From Flectobacillus roseus (GTDB lineage: Bacteria; Bacteroidota; Bacteroidia; Cytophagales; Spirosomataceae), in the NCBI RefSeq assembly GCF_030056665.1, contig NZ_JASHIG010000016.1: a stretch of 64,000 nucleotides of DNA; one strand, written 5' to 3'. The notes below the pieces were generated by a model. It did no database searches and had not been told where the DNA came from. It saw only the letters and a list, made by a program, of their open reading frames with translations. Below, piece after piece: positions 8,359-16,563 of the stretch. The position numbers and the translations under genes are program-made. Position 1 is the stretch's first letter, and each line of letters begins with the position of its first letter.

Positions 8359-9873
8359 CTAAATTATATTCAACATCTTCTGTGTCGCTTTGATGGCAGA
8401 CACAGTCTGATCTGAATCTAGCCCTCTAGTTTTAAACTCTTTGCCATTGTAATCCCATGTAATGATAGTTTCGCAAAGGGCGTCGGTTTTTCCACCTGGA
8501 GGAATACGAACGGCATAATCGGTAAGATTTGGCAATGAAACACCTTTGAGACAGTATATCTTTTTTAAGGCATTCATAAAAGCATCATATTGACCATCTC
8601 CTTGAGCACTTTCCTCATAAATTCTCTCACGAACTTGTACTTGAACTGTCGCAGAAGGTTTAAGGTTTTTAGAATGTGTCAATACATAATTCAATACAAT
8701 GACTTTTTCTTCAATAGTATTGCTATCAAGAACGTCGGAAATAATGTATGGTAAATCTTCACGCGTTACCACCTCTTTTCTATCGCCTAGTTCAATAATA
8801 CGTTGAGTGATTTTCTTGAGATCGGCATCATCTAATTTAATACCTAGCTCCTGAAGATTTTTCTCAATATTAGCTTTGCCTGAGGTTTTACCCAATGCAT
8901 ATTTACGTTGACGACCAAAACGCTCTGGCATCAAGTCATTGAAGTAAAGATTCTTTTTGTTGTCGCCATCTGCATGAATACCCGCAGTTTGCGTAAATAC
9001 ATTCTCTCCAGTAATTGGCTTGTTCACAGGAATACGGAAACCAGAGAATGTTTCAACCAATTTACTAATGGTATACAATGAACTTTCATTAACAGAAGTT
9101 GTAGCCTCCTCCTTCATAAAGTCATTGATAATAGCAATAGCACTCGAGAGAGGGGCGTTGCCAGCTCGCTCGCCCATACCATTCACTGTCAAATGCAAGC
9201 CATGAGCTCCCGCTTTGATGGCTTCCATCACATTGGCGATACTCAAATCGTAATCGTTGTGTGCATGAAAGTCAAAATGCGTATTTGGATAGCGCTTTAC
9301 CAACAAATCGATATACTCGAATGTTTCTCTTGGTGTCAAAACTCCAAGGGTATCTGGCAAAAGGACTCTTTTGATAGGTTGTTTAGTCAAAAAATCTAAA
9401 TATTGTAATACGTATTCTTGAGAATTACGCATTCCATTACTCCAGTCTTCGAGATAAACATTACAATCAATACCTTTTGAACCAGCGAGTTCGATAACCT
9501 TAGCAATATCTGAAAAATGTTGCTCAGGTGTTTTTTTGAGTTGGTGGGTTAGGTGGTTGAGGGAACCTTTGGTAAGCAAATTCATTACCTTAGCCCCTGC
9601 CTCCAGCATCCAATTTACTGATGTTTCGCCATCGACAAATGTCAATACTTCTACTTTATCGATAAATCCATTTTCGGAAGCCCATTCTGTAACTTTTTTT
9701 ACAGCTTGGAATTCGCCTTCGGATACTCTAGCAGAAGCAATCTCAATTCTGTCGACTTTAACTTCCTGTAACAGAAGTTGTGCAATTGTCAGTTTTTCGG
9801 GAGCGGAAAAAGATACACCACTGGTTTGTTCTCCATCGCGGAGGGTGGTGTCCATAATTTCGATATGTCTCAT
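8359..9873 (-). CDS. cimA: (R)-citramalate synthase-like enzyme (LeuA/CimA family)
   Basis: A 504-residue HMGL-like TIM-barrel enzyme (MDTTLRDGEQTSG at residue 7) with a C-terminal LeuA-type regulatory domain from about residue 390. By its metal ligands and catalytic residues (R12, D13, HAHND, NGMGERAGN) it condenses acetyl-CoA with a 2-oxoacid. The pocket residues I recall as selecting pyruvate in the Leptospira interrogans enzyme (Leu81, Leu104, Tyr144, with Thr179) are all found here at a constant offset of four: L77, L100, Y140, T175. The opening also resembles that protein more than canonical LeuA, which reads DGEQxPG. I infer citramalate synthesis, the pyruvate route to isoleucine. A 2-isopropylmalate synthase role remains possible until tested. 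Confidence 0.8.
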   Translation of the reverse strand: MRHIEIMDTTLRDGEQTSGVSFSAPEKLTIAQLLLQEVKVDRIEIASARVSEGEFQAVKKVTEWASENGFIDKVEVLTFVDGETSVNWMLEAGAKVMNLLTKGSLNHLTHQLKKTPEQHFSDIAKVIELAGSKGIDCNVYLEDWSNGMRNSQEYVLQYLDFLTKQPIKRVLLPDTLGVLTPRETFEYIDLLVKRYPNTHFDFHAHNDYDLSIANVMEAIKAGAHGLHLTVNGMGERAGNAPLSSAIAIINDFMKEEATTSVNESSLYTISKLVETFSGFRIPVNKPITGENVFTQTAGIHADGDNKKNLYFNDLMPERFGRQRKYALGKTSGKANIEKNLQELGIKLDDADLKKITQRIIELGDRKEVVTREDLPYIISDVLDSNTIEEKVIVLNYVLTHSKNLKPSATVQVQVRERIYEESAQGDGQYDAFMNALKKIYCLKGVSLPNLTDYAVRIPPGGKTDALCETIITWDYNGKEFKTRGLDSDQTVSAIKATQKMLNII

Positions 9874-9889
9874 TAGCTGATGGCTAACA

Positions 9890-9961
9890 GCTTTCGGCCA
9901 TCAGCTATAGGCTTTCAGCAAAAAAATTTAATGCTGATGCCGATAGCTGATGGCCGAAAGC
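9890..9961. repeat. Inverted repeat of the GGCTTTCGGC family between leuD and cimA
   Basis: Perfect 19-base arms: GCTTTCGGCCATCAGCTAT (9890-9908) and its reverse complement at 9943-9961, around a 34-base loop. A partial third copy, AGCTGATGGCTA, sits at 9875-9886. It fills the gap between the two genes and holds no reading frame. It shares GGCTTTC with the repeats around the other four-helix gene. Confidence 0.85.
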
Positions 9962-9972
9962 CATGTGCTATA

Positions 9973-10569
9973 TTAGTACAAACTCTTCTCTGCGAATGTT
10001 TTGATTTCTTCTTTCATTGATTGTAAATAATCGATGTCATCAAAACCGTTCAGCATATTGTGTTTTTTGTAACCGTTGATAGCAAAACTTTCGCTTTCTC
10101 CAGTAGCAGCAATCGAGATAGTCTGAGCTGGAAGGTCAACTACGATTTCTGCTTTAGGGTCTGCTTCGATAGCTTGGAAAATTTTGTCCAAAAACTCAGG
10201 ACTCACTTGCACTGGTAGGATACCGATATTTAGGGAGTTATTTTTGAAAATATCAGCAAAGAAACTCGATACCACACAACGGAAACCGTAGTCATAAATA
10301 GCCCAAGCTGCGTGCTCACGGCTAGAGCCACTACCAAAGTTACGACCTGCTACTAAGATTTTTCCTGAATAAGTTGGGTTGTTTAGGACGAAATCTTGCT
10401 TAAGAGAGTCGTCACCATTATAACGCCAGTCGCGGAAAAGGTTATCTCCGAATCCTTCACGTTTAGTCGCTTTCAAGAAGCGAGCAGGAATAATTTGATC
10501 CGTATCCACATTTTCCAATGGCAACGGAACAGCTGTTGAAGTTAATATTTGAAATTTATCGTAAGCCAT
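9973..10569 (-). CDS. leuD: Isopropylmalate isomerase small subunit
   Basis: LeuD pairs with LeuC to isomerise 2-isopropylmalate to 3-isopropylmalate, and citramalate to 3-methylmalate in the pyruvate route to isoleucine. The start at 10569 gives MAYDKFQILTSTAVPL, matching the family; the longer frame would begin inside repeat DNA. Visible motifs are NVDTDQIIPARFL and the swivelling-domain loop AGRNFGSGSSREHAAWAI. The 198-residue length is typical. A four-helix-bundle gene separates it from leuC. Confidence 0.95.
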   Translation of the reverse strand: MAYDKFQILTSTAVPLPLENVDTDQIIPARFLKATKREGFGDNLFRDWRYNGDDSLKQDFVLNNPTYSGKILVAGRNFGSGSSREHAAWAIYDYGFRCVVSSFFADIFKNNSLNIGILPVQVSPEFLDKIFQAIEADPKAEIVVDLPAQTISIAATGESESFAINGYKKHNMLNGFDDIDYLQSMKEEIKTFAEKSLY

Positions 10570-10577
10570 TTTTTGAG

Positions 10578-10615
10578 GGCTGTCGGGTATGGGCTGTCGG
10601 CTTTCGGTAGAAGGC
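10578..10615. repeat. GGCTTTCGGC-family repeat, left arm flanking the leuD-side four-helix gene
   Basis: GGCTGTCGGCTTTCGGTA (10592-10609) matches the reverse complement of 11025-11042 at 15 of 18 bases. A tandem related unit, GGCTGTCGGGTATG, precedes it. Confidence 0.55.
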
Positions 10616-10621
10616 CAACAT

Positions 10622-10984
10622 CTAAATCCTTTCAGCATTTAATTTTGTAATAAAACTAAAAATTTGTTTTTTCAGCGATGTGAGATTTGAAAATAATAGT
10701 TCATGCTTTTCTTTAGGCAAAAAACCTAAATCGGAACATAATAACAACAAATAATCAACCTCCGAAGCTGAACTATAAGCTATTTTCAGGTATCTAGCAA
10801 ATTCTTTTTCTCCGATTGTCCCACAACCTTCAGCAATATTGTTAGGAACAGAAACAGCGGCTCTTCTTAATTGTGAAGTTATTCCGTATTTCTCTTCAAT
10901 TGGAAACAATTGAGTTTCTTTATAAATCAATAAACAAATCTCATGTGCTTGTCGCCAAATATGAAGTTTTCTAAAGTCCCTCAT
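10622..10984 (-). CDS. Four-helix-bundle protein (23S rRNA intervening-sequence protein family)
   Basis: A 120-residue helical protein with the family signature GITSQLRRAAVSVPNNIAEG near residue 35 and FARYLKIAYSSASEVDYLL near residue 65. It is the second such gene in the leu operon, placed between leuC and leuD in the same direction. It differs clearly from the copy at 7891-8262, so this is not a recent local duplication. Inverted GGCTTTCGGC-type repeats lie on both sides, the right one reaching the leuC stop codon. A function here is unknown; the bracketed position suggests an independent insertion. Confidence 0.88.
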   Translation of the reverse strand: MRDFRKLHIWRQAHEICLLIYKETQLFPIEEKYGITSQLRRAAVSVPNNIAEGCGTIGEKEFARYLKIAYSSASEVDYLLLLCSDLGFLPKEKHELLFSNLTSLKKQIFSFITKLNAERI

Positions 10985-11017
10985 ATGGTTATGATGTTTT
11001 AAAGAGTGTAGAAAATT

Positions 11018-11050
11018 TGCCGATTGCTGAAAGCCTACAGCCGAAAGCTA
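11018..11050. repeat. GGCTTTCGGC-family repeat, right arm
   Basis: Plus strand reads TGCTGAAAGCCTACAGCC at 11025-11042 followed by GAAAGCTA. It is inverted relative to 10592-10609 and ends a few bases from the leuC stop codon. Confidence 0.55.
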
Positions 11051-11053
11051 CAA

Positions 11054-12457
11054 TTACAATAGCTCTCTAGGGTCAGTAACAACACCTGTAACTGCTGCGG
11101 CAGCGGCTACTAATGGCGATGCCAATAGTGTGCGTGAGCCTGGGCCTTGACGTCCTTCGAAGTTACGGTTTGAAGTACTTACTGCATATTTGCCAGCTGG
11201 AATTTTGTCGTCGTTCATAGCCAAACATGCTGAACATCCTGGCTGACGCAACAAGAAACCTGCTTCTGTCAAGATATCTAAGATACCTTCTTCTTTAATT
11301 TGTGCTTCTACAATATGAGAGCCTGGCACCAACCATGCTGTGATATTATCAGCTTTCTTGCGTCCCTTTACGATTGAAGCAAATGCACGGAAGTCTTCGA
11401 TACGACCGTTTGTACAGCTTCCTAAGAATACGTAGTCAACTTGTTTACCAATAATTTCCTCATTTTCAGCAAATCCCATGTAGTTCAAAGACTTCTTGTA
11501 AGAAGCTTCGCCATCTTTTACCGCTGATGCAGTAGGGATTTTTTGCGTGATACCTGTACCCAAGCCTGGGTTTGTACCGTACGTAATTTGAGGTTCAATT
11601 TGTGAAGCTTCGTAAGTCAATTCATGATCGAATGTAGCACCTTCGTCAGTCTTCAAAGTTTTCCAGTAAGCCAAAGCTTTTTCCCAAGCTTCGCCTTTTG
11701 GCGCTAACTCACGACCTTCCAAATAATCGAAGGTTGTTTGGTCTGGAGCAATCATACCACCACGAGCACCCATTTCGATAGAAAGGTTACACACAGTCAT
11801 ACGACCTTCCATTGACATATTTTCGAATACCTCACCAGCATATTCTACAAAGTATCCTGTAGCACCCGATGCTGTAATTTGTGAGATAATGAATAAAGCA
11901 ACGTCTTTTGGTGTAACACCTTTACCCAATGTACCATTGATAGTGATACGCATTTTCTTAGGCTTAGGCTGCATGATACATTGTGAAGAAAGTACCATCT
12001 CAACTTCAGAAGTACCAATACCAAATGCAATAGCACCAAATGCACCGTGAGTAGACGTATGAGAGTCACCACAAACGATAGTCATACCCGGAAGAGTAAT
12101 ACCATTTTCTGGTCCTACTACGTGTACAATACCATTTTTAGGATTGCCCAATCCCCAGTGAGAGATACCATACTTTGCTGTATTGGTCTCCAAAGCTTTC
12201 AACTGATTAGCAGAAAGTGGATCCTCTACAGGTAAGTGTTGGTTGATTGTTGGCGTGTTATGGTCAGCAGTAGCAAAAGTTCTTTCTGGATAAAGCACAC
12301 TAATGCCTCTCGTTTCAAGACCCAAAAATGCCACTGGGCTAGTTACTTCGTGAATGAAGTGGCGGTCAATCAAAAATACGTCTGGACCATCTTCAATTTT
12401 GCGAACAACGTGTGCATCCCACACTTTGTCGAACAAGGTACTTGCTGAATTACTCAT
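11054..12457 (-). CDS. leuC: Isopropylmalate isomerase large subunit
   Basis: LeuC is the iron-sulfur subunit of the aconitase-type isomerase. The 467-residue product starting at 12457 (MSNSASTLFDKVWDAHVV) has the cluster cysteines in GSCTNGRIEDF (about residue 345) and PGCSACLAMN (about 405), and CGDSHTSTHGAFGA near residue 130. The open frame continues 51 codons upstream without conserved sequence, so the internal ATG is the start. It is the first gene of leuC-leuD-cimA-leuB with the two inserted genes. Confidence 0.95.
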   Translation of the reverse strand: MSNSASTLFDKVWDAHVVRKIEDGPDVFLIDRHFIHEVTSPVAFLGLETRGISVLYPERTFATADHNTPTINQHLPVEDPLSANQLKALETNTAKYGISHWGLGNPKNGIVHVVGPENGITLPGMTIVCGDSHTSTHGAFGAIAFGIGTSEVEMVLSSQCIMQPKPKKMRITINGTLGKGVTPKDVALFIISQITASGATGYFVEYAGEVFENMSMEGRMTVCNLSIEMGARGGMIAPDQTTFDYLEGRELAPKGEAWEKALAYWKTLKTDEGATFDHELTYEASQIEPQITYGTNPGLGTGITQKIPTASAVKDGEASYKKSLNYMGFAENEEIIGKQVDYVFLGSCTNGRIEDFRAFASIVKGRKKADNITAWLVPGSHIVEAQIKEEGILDILTEAGFLLRQPGCSACLAMNDDKIPAGKYAVSTSNRNFEGRQGPGSRTLLASPLVAAAAAVTGVVTDPRELL

Positions 12458-13016
12458 AAACTTTATTGTAAAAAAATAATATGTAACGAATAGAGAATAA
12501 TCGGTAGGTCTTAGGTAGAAAAACGCATGATTTAGTCTATTTTCAAAATATAAATCAGGATAATTTTCTTCGAAAACTAAGAACCAATGGCAATTTAAAG
12601 AAAAAACCAAATAAGATTTGGGTATTCCTCTGAATCACACAACAAATTACCACAAAATAATCCAATAACTCATAACGCCATGAGTTCAAACTATAGCGAT
12701 TTTAGGCCAAATGTATCCATTTGACTAAAATTATTTATTTTAAGTGAAAATACTTATAACTGATAATTACTCAAATCCCTGAATATCGCCAAAGGTAAAA
12801 CTCTATCTTTCAAAATCTTAAACAAAAAAAGAAGCTCTTTACTAAGAGCTTCTTTTTTAAGAATTTGTAAAAAAACCCATCATCAAAAATTAATTTATTC
12901 GAAAATATTTCTTAATGAATTAAACATATCGCAGAAGATATTTTCCACTCAAATAACCATATAAGATAGTATTAAGTAAAATTTAAAATTCACAACTCAC
13001 AATTCTACATTAATAA
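12458..13016. other. Leader and intergenic region upstream of leuC
   Basis: About 560 bases. The 330 bases next to leuC could be its untranslated leader. CAAATGTA (12708-12715) and CAAAGGTA (12790-12797) are minus-strand TAnnTTTG-type boxes, but neither has a TTG at the right distance. I see no leucine-rich leader peptide and no T-box. The rest is a terminator (12824-12858) and AT-rich sequence. Confidence 0.45.
12824..12858 (-). terminator. Terminator downstream of the VWA gene, bidirectional
   Basis: GAAGCTCTT (12831-12839) pairs with AAGAGCTTC (12844-12852), with an A-run before and a T-run after, so it could work on both strands. Confidence 0.75.
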
Positions 13017-15101
13017 CTAATACCCTCCCATATACTTTCTCACAACCCATTCGGTAGTGAGCAATGCAATAATTAGGAAGAATACCCATTTGAGATTTAT
13101 AAACTCTTTAAGGTCTTCGTTGGCTTCGATTTTTTCTGGAGCTTTATGCGCTAAAATTTGCTTTTCAAGCTGTGAAAGCTGACTTGCTGATAAAAACTTC
13201 CCTCCTGTTTGTGCTGATAATTGTCTTAGCAAATCAAAATCTGCAGTAGTATTGCTTAATTCTACTTGTAAATCTTTTACAATAAATTCACCTGTGCTTT
13301 GTTCGTTTTTACCCAACACACTTGCATTGGCTTTGTACTGATAAACGCCCGCAGGCAAGGCACTAATTTCAAACTTAGAGTTATCAGCAGATGGTGTATA
13401 ATTATATTTTCTAACACGACCCTTTTCATCTTTTAATTCGAGTGCCACAGGGATATTATACATTTTTTCATAAATGCCATTGTATATCTCTGTTTCAAAA
13501 ACAACTTTATCACTTAACAAAAACTCATTTGAAATGGGATAAACTCTCAATTTACGTTTATCATCTTTGGCCGAAAGGAACTGTACTACTTTCAAGAAAA
13601 TATCATCGATTAATTCTTGCTTTTCGGTCAAATCAAATTCTTCCAAACGCCAAGTCCAGAGACCTTCTCCAGCAAAAATAGCAGATTTTCTAGGCCCAGA
13701 GTTTATAGCAAATAAAGGCTTCTGTGTTTGCAATGAACCTATTTTCTGATAAAGAATTACTTCCGAATTTGGCAAAAGTGTAATATCACCAAAAGGCACC
13801 GAAACCTGTGGGAATTGTTTGATTAAGTCCAAAGACTCAGCTTCAAAATTGAGTGATTTGAAATTGCCGTTATAATAGCCAGTTACTTTGTCGGTTTGAC
13901 CTGCTTGAGAATTGATACGCATTACCTGATTCAACTGATTGAGATACGTTGTTCCCGTCTGATTTCCTAGCACAAACAACGTTGGTATTCCTTTATCAAG
14001 TAATGGTTTATAGATATTTGAATAAGAATTGAAATAATCTGGCAATTGATGTAAAATCAAGACATCATAGTTTTTGTTTGATAAATCTGGAAATGGATTT
14101 TCGGTCAAAATTTTAACATCTATTTCAAAATTTTCATTCTTATCCAACATACTTTTGATGGCCTTGATATCTGGATGTGGCGAAAGCGCCATCAACAAAA
14201 CTTTTTCTTTTCCATCAATCACCTCTACATAGATATCTTGTTGATTGTTTTTGCTACTAAACTCACCACCAAGCACATCTACCTGAACCACAAAATGCTG
14301 CACTCCTTTTTGAGATGCTAGCGCATTGAAAGTAACTGTTTTGAGATCATCTTTTTGTTGAAAATTAATGACTTGCTTTTCTAAAACTTTTCCACCTTGC
14401 TTTAGATAAACACTTACTGTTTTTCCTTGAAAACCATAAGCACTAATATCTGCCTGAACAGGGAATTTATTTCCTAAATAAGCAATCTTATTGGCATAGA
14501 CCGATTTTACTGCTATATCTTTTTTGGGAATAGTATCGCCAAGCCCAACCGTATGCACGGTGAAAGTAAACTTTTCGCTACTAGGATTGATACCTTCGTT
14601 AACAATACCATCAGATAATAGCACCACATCAGAAAGATTATTTCCCTCTTGTGCATTTTTGATTCCAGAAAGCAAGCTGGAAAGGTTCGTACTTTTTTGA
14701 TTAAACTGAATATCAGTTGCCTTTTCTGGATTTTGTCCGTCCAACGTTGCCCAAGAAATCTCAAAATCCTCTTCTTGTAACTTTTCTTTCAAGGATTCTA
14801 GTTGAGAAAGTACTCCATCCAAGATTTGCTTGTTAGCAACTCCCAAAGATTGCGAATTATCAATAGCCAGCACCAAAGTACGTTTTTGAACAGACTGAGT
14901 TACCTGACGAATCAAGAAATTAAGGAGAAGTAAACAAATTAAGCTTACACTAACGAAGCGACAAGCCGCTAGTAGGCGATTGGTAGATTTATTCCAAGGC
15001 GTTGGAGAAATTTGGTATAAAACAAATGCATAAATCGCCCCTGCCAACAAGCAGAGCAAAATAAACCAAGGAGATGATTGAAATAAAAAGTCGAATTTCA
15101 T
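13017..15101 (-). CDS. VWA-domain membrane protein
   Basis: A 694-residue inner-membrane protein. Two membrane segments lie near residues 10-30 and 45-65, and one near the C-terminus (LKWVFFLIIALLTTEWVV). Residues from about 75 to 200 form a von Willebrand A-like domain with a MIDAS-type DNSQS (LVLAIDNSQSLG) and VVLLSDGIVNEG. The remainder is beta-rich, with a Rossmann-like stretch around VLLMALSPHPDIKAIKSML. This architecture is widespread in Bacteroidota; the function is not established. No BatA/MoxR-type neighbours are seen, and it appears to be a single-gene transcript ending at 12824-12858. Confidence 0.8.
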   Translation of the reverse strand: MKFDFLFQSSPWFILLCLLAGAIYAFVLYQISPTPWNKSTNRLLAACRFVSVSLICLLLLNFLIRQVTQSVQKRTLVLAIDNSQSLGVANKQILDGVLSQLESLKEKLQEEDFEISWATLDGQNPEKATDIQFNQKSTNLSSLLSGIKNAQEGNNLSDVVLLSDGIVNEGINPSSEKFTFTVHTVGLGDTIPKKDIAVKSVYANKIAYLGNKFPVQADISAYGFQGKTVSVYLKQGGKVLEKQVINFQQKDDLKTVTFNALASQKGVQHFVVQVDVLGGEFSSKNNQQDIYVEVIDGKEKVLLMALSPHPDIKAIKSMLDKNENFEIDVKILTENPFPDLSNKNYDVLILHQLPDYFNSYSNIYKPLLDKGIPTLFVLGNQTGTTYLNQLNQVMRINSQAGQTDKVTGYYNGNFKSLNFEAESLDLIKQFPQVSVPFGDITLLPNSEVILYQKIGSLQTQKPLFAINSGPRKSAIFAGEGLWTWRLEEFDLTEKQELIDDIFLKVVQFLSAKDDKRKLRVYPISNEFLLSDKVVFETEIYNGIYEKMYNIPVALELKDEKGRVRKYNYTPSADNSKFEISALPAGVYQYKANASVLGKNEQSTGEFIVKDLQVELSNTTADFDLLRQLSAQTGGKFLSASQLSQLEKQILAHKAPEKIEANEDLKEFINLKWVFFLIIALLTTEWVVRKYMGGY

Positions 15102-15323
15102 AGAAACAAAGTACTAGGCAAAACTCACAATGTCCGTTAGCATACAACGAGCCTCAGTCATTTGACCACATTTTTAAGAATAGGAAAAGTATCACGTCTA
15201 TCAAGCAAACGACGTTCCACAATTGATATTTTACTCAAAATAACCTAAAAAGGAAGATTTTGCAAAGTTACAGCCCGACAAATGGCAATTTAAGGCAAGA
15301 ATACTTTTAAAATGTGGTAAAAA

Positions 15324-15369
15324 CAAAAAAGCAATAGATCTTCGAGTTTGAAAACCTATTGCTTTTTTA
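15324..15369 (-). terminator. Terminator downstream of fabG
   Basis: AAAAAAGCAATAG (15325-15337) pairs with CTATTGCTTTTTT (15356-15368) around an 18-base loop, 20 bases past the fabG stop. Confidence 0.8.
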
Positions 15370-15387
15370 GTAGGAAATTGGCATTTC

Positions 15388-16134
15388 CTAGGTCAACATA
15401 CCACCGTCAACTTGCAATACTTGACCAGTGATATAGCGAGACATATCCGAGCCTAAGAATACGCAAGCGTCTGCCACTTCTTCAGCCTGACCTCCACGTT
15501 TCAAAGGAATTGATTTCTTCCATTCTTCAGTAGCTGCTTCATTCAACTCACCCGTCATTTCAGTTTCGATAAAACCTGGGGCAATTGCATTTGAACGAAT
15601 ATTACGAGAACCTAATTCTAAAGCTACTGATTTTGTAAAGCCGATGATACCAGCTTTAGAGGCAGCATAGTTTGCTTGACCAGCGTTGCCACGCAAACCA
15701 ACTACAGAAGTAAGGTTGATAATCGAACCAGACTTTGCTTTCATCATTGGTTTTGTAGCAGCTTTTGACAAGTTAAATACCGACTTCAAGTTTACTTGAA
15801 TTACAGTATCCCACTGTTCTTCAGTCATACGCATCAACAAACCGTCCTTTGTGATACCAGCATTATTTACCAAAACATCGATTTTACCGAAGTCGGCAAC
15901 AACTTGATTCATCAAATCTTCTGCTTGCTGATAATCAGAAGCATCAGAACGATATCCTTTCGCTTTGATACCCAAAGCGGCCAATTCAGCTTCCAAAGCT
16001 TGTCCTTTTTCTACTGATGACAAATACGTAAAAGCCACTTGAGCTCCTTCTTGAGCAAAACGAATAGCAATTGCTCGTCCGATACCTCTAGAAGCCCCAG
16101 TTACTAAAGCTACTTTATTTTCTAGTAAACCCAT
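15388..16134 (-). CDS. fabG: 3-oxoacyl-[acyl-carrier-protein] reductase
   Basis: FabG is the NADPH-dependent reductase of fatty-acid elongation. The 248-residue short-chain dehydrogenase starting at 16134 (MGLLENKVALVTGASRGIG) has the cofactor motif TGASRGIG, the NNAG motif, the catalytic S-YxxxK (YAASKAGI) and the C-terminal YITGQVLQVDGGM typical of FabG. The longer open frame adds 22 unconserved residues. It has its own promoter (16214-16243) and terminator. Confidence 0.93.
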   Translation of the reverse strand: MGLLENKVALVTGASRGIGRAIAIRFAQEGAQVAFTYLSSVEKGQALEAELAALGIKAKGYRSDASDYQQAEDLMNQVVADFGKIDVLVNNAGITKDGLLMRMTEEQWDTVIQVNLKSVFNLSKAATKPMMKAKSGSIINLTSVVGLRGNAGQANYAASKAGIIGFTKSVALELGSRNIRSNAIAPGFIETEMTGELNEAATEEWKKSIPLKRGGQAEEVADACVFLGSDMSRYITGQVLQVDGGMLT

Positions 16135-16213
16135 TGTTGTTGAATAATTTAATGAAAATGAATGTTTGCCGACAAATGTCAGATTGCCAGATGCATTCAA
16201 GTTTTTTGAATCC

Positions 16214-16243
16214 CAAAAATAGCAGAACCAACTAAGATGACAA
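16214..16243 (-). promoter_or_regulatory. Promoter of fabG
   Basis: Minus-strand TTG (16243-16241), a 19-base spacer and TATTTTTG (16221-16214), an exact TAnnTTTG box, about 80 bases upstream of the fabG start. Confidence 0.7.
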
Positions 16244-16307
16244 AATAAATCAAGAGAATAAGGTGACTTTACATTGAGTGGTTCGTTTACTTTTGAAGAG
16301 GTTTTTA

Positions 16308-16338
16308 TTGTAAAATCTAGTAAAACAGATTATTTTTG
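16308..16338 (+). promoter_or_regulatory. Promoter of the WG-repeat gene
   Basis: TTG (16308-16310), a 20-base spacer and TATTTTTG (16331-16338) match the Bacteroidota consensus. The predicted leader is about 220 nt. It diverges from the fabG promoter. Confidence 0.6.
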
Positions 16339-16563
16339 AAACTTCTGAAACCGCCGTTCACTTCACTTAGCTATTGTATTCAACAATTCTCTTTTAAAAC
16401 CGCACCAACATTTATTAAAAATTTGCGGCATTTTCTTCGATGCACATAAAGTAGCCTACAATATTCTTGTTCTTTAGGACAATGGCATGAAATGTGCGCG
16501 ATTTTATATTCATTAATCTAACAAACTTTTAATTTATACCTTGCTTTTGTATAAGACATCCTT

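Noticed and set aside
8359..9873. Canonical 2-isopropylmalate synthase (LeuA)
   Set aside because: The N-terminal motif and pocket residues agree better with the citramalate synthase branch; kept only as an alternative.
12458..12800. Leucine attenuator or T-box in the leuC leader
   Set aside because: No leucine-rich leader peptide and no T-box core could be found.
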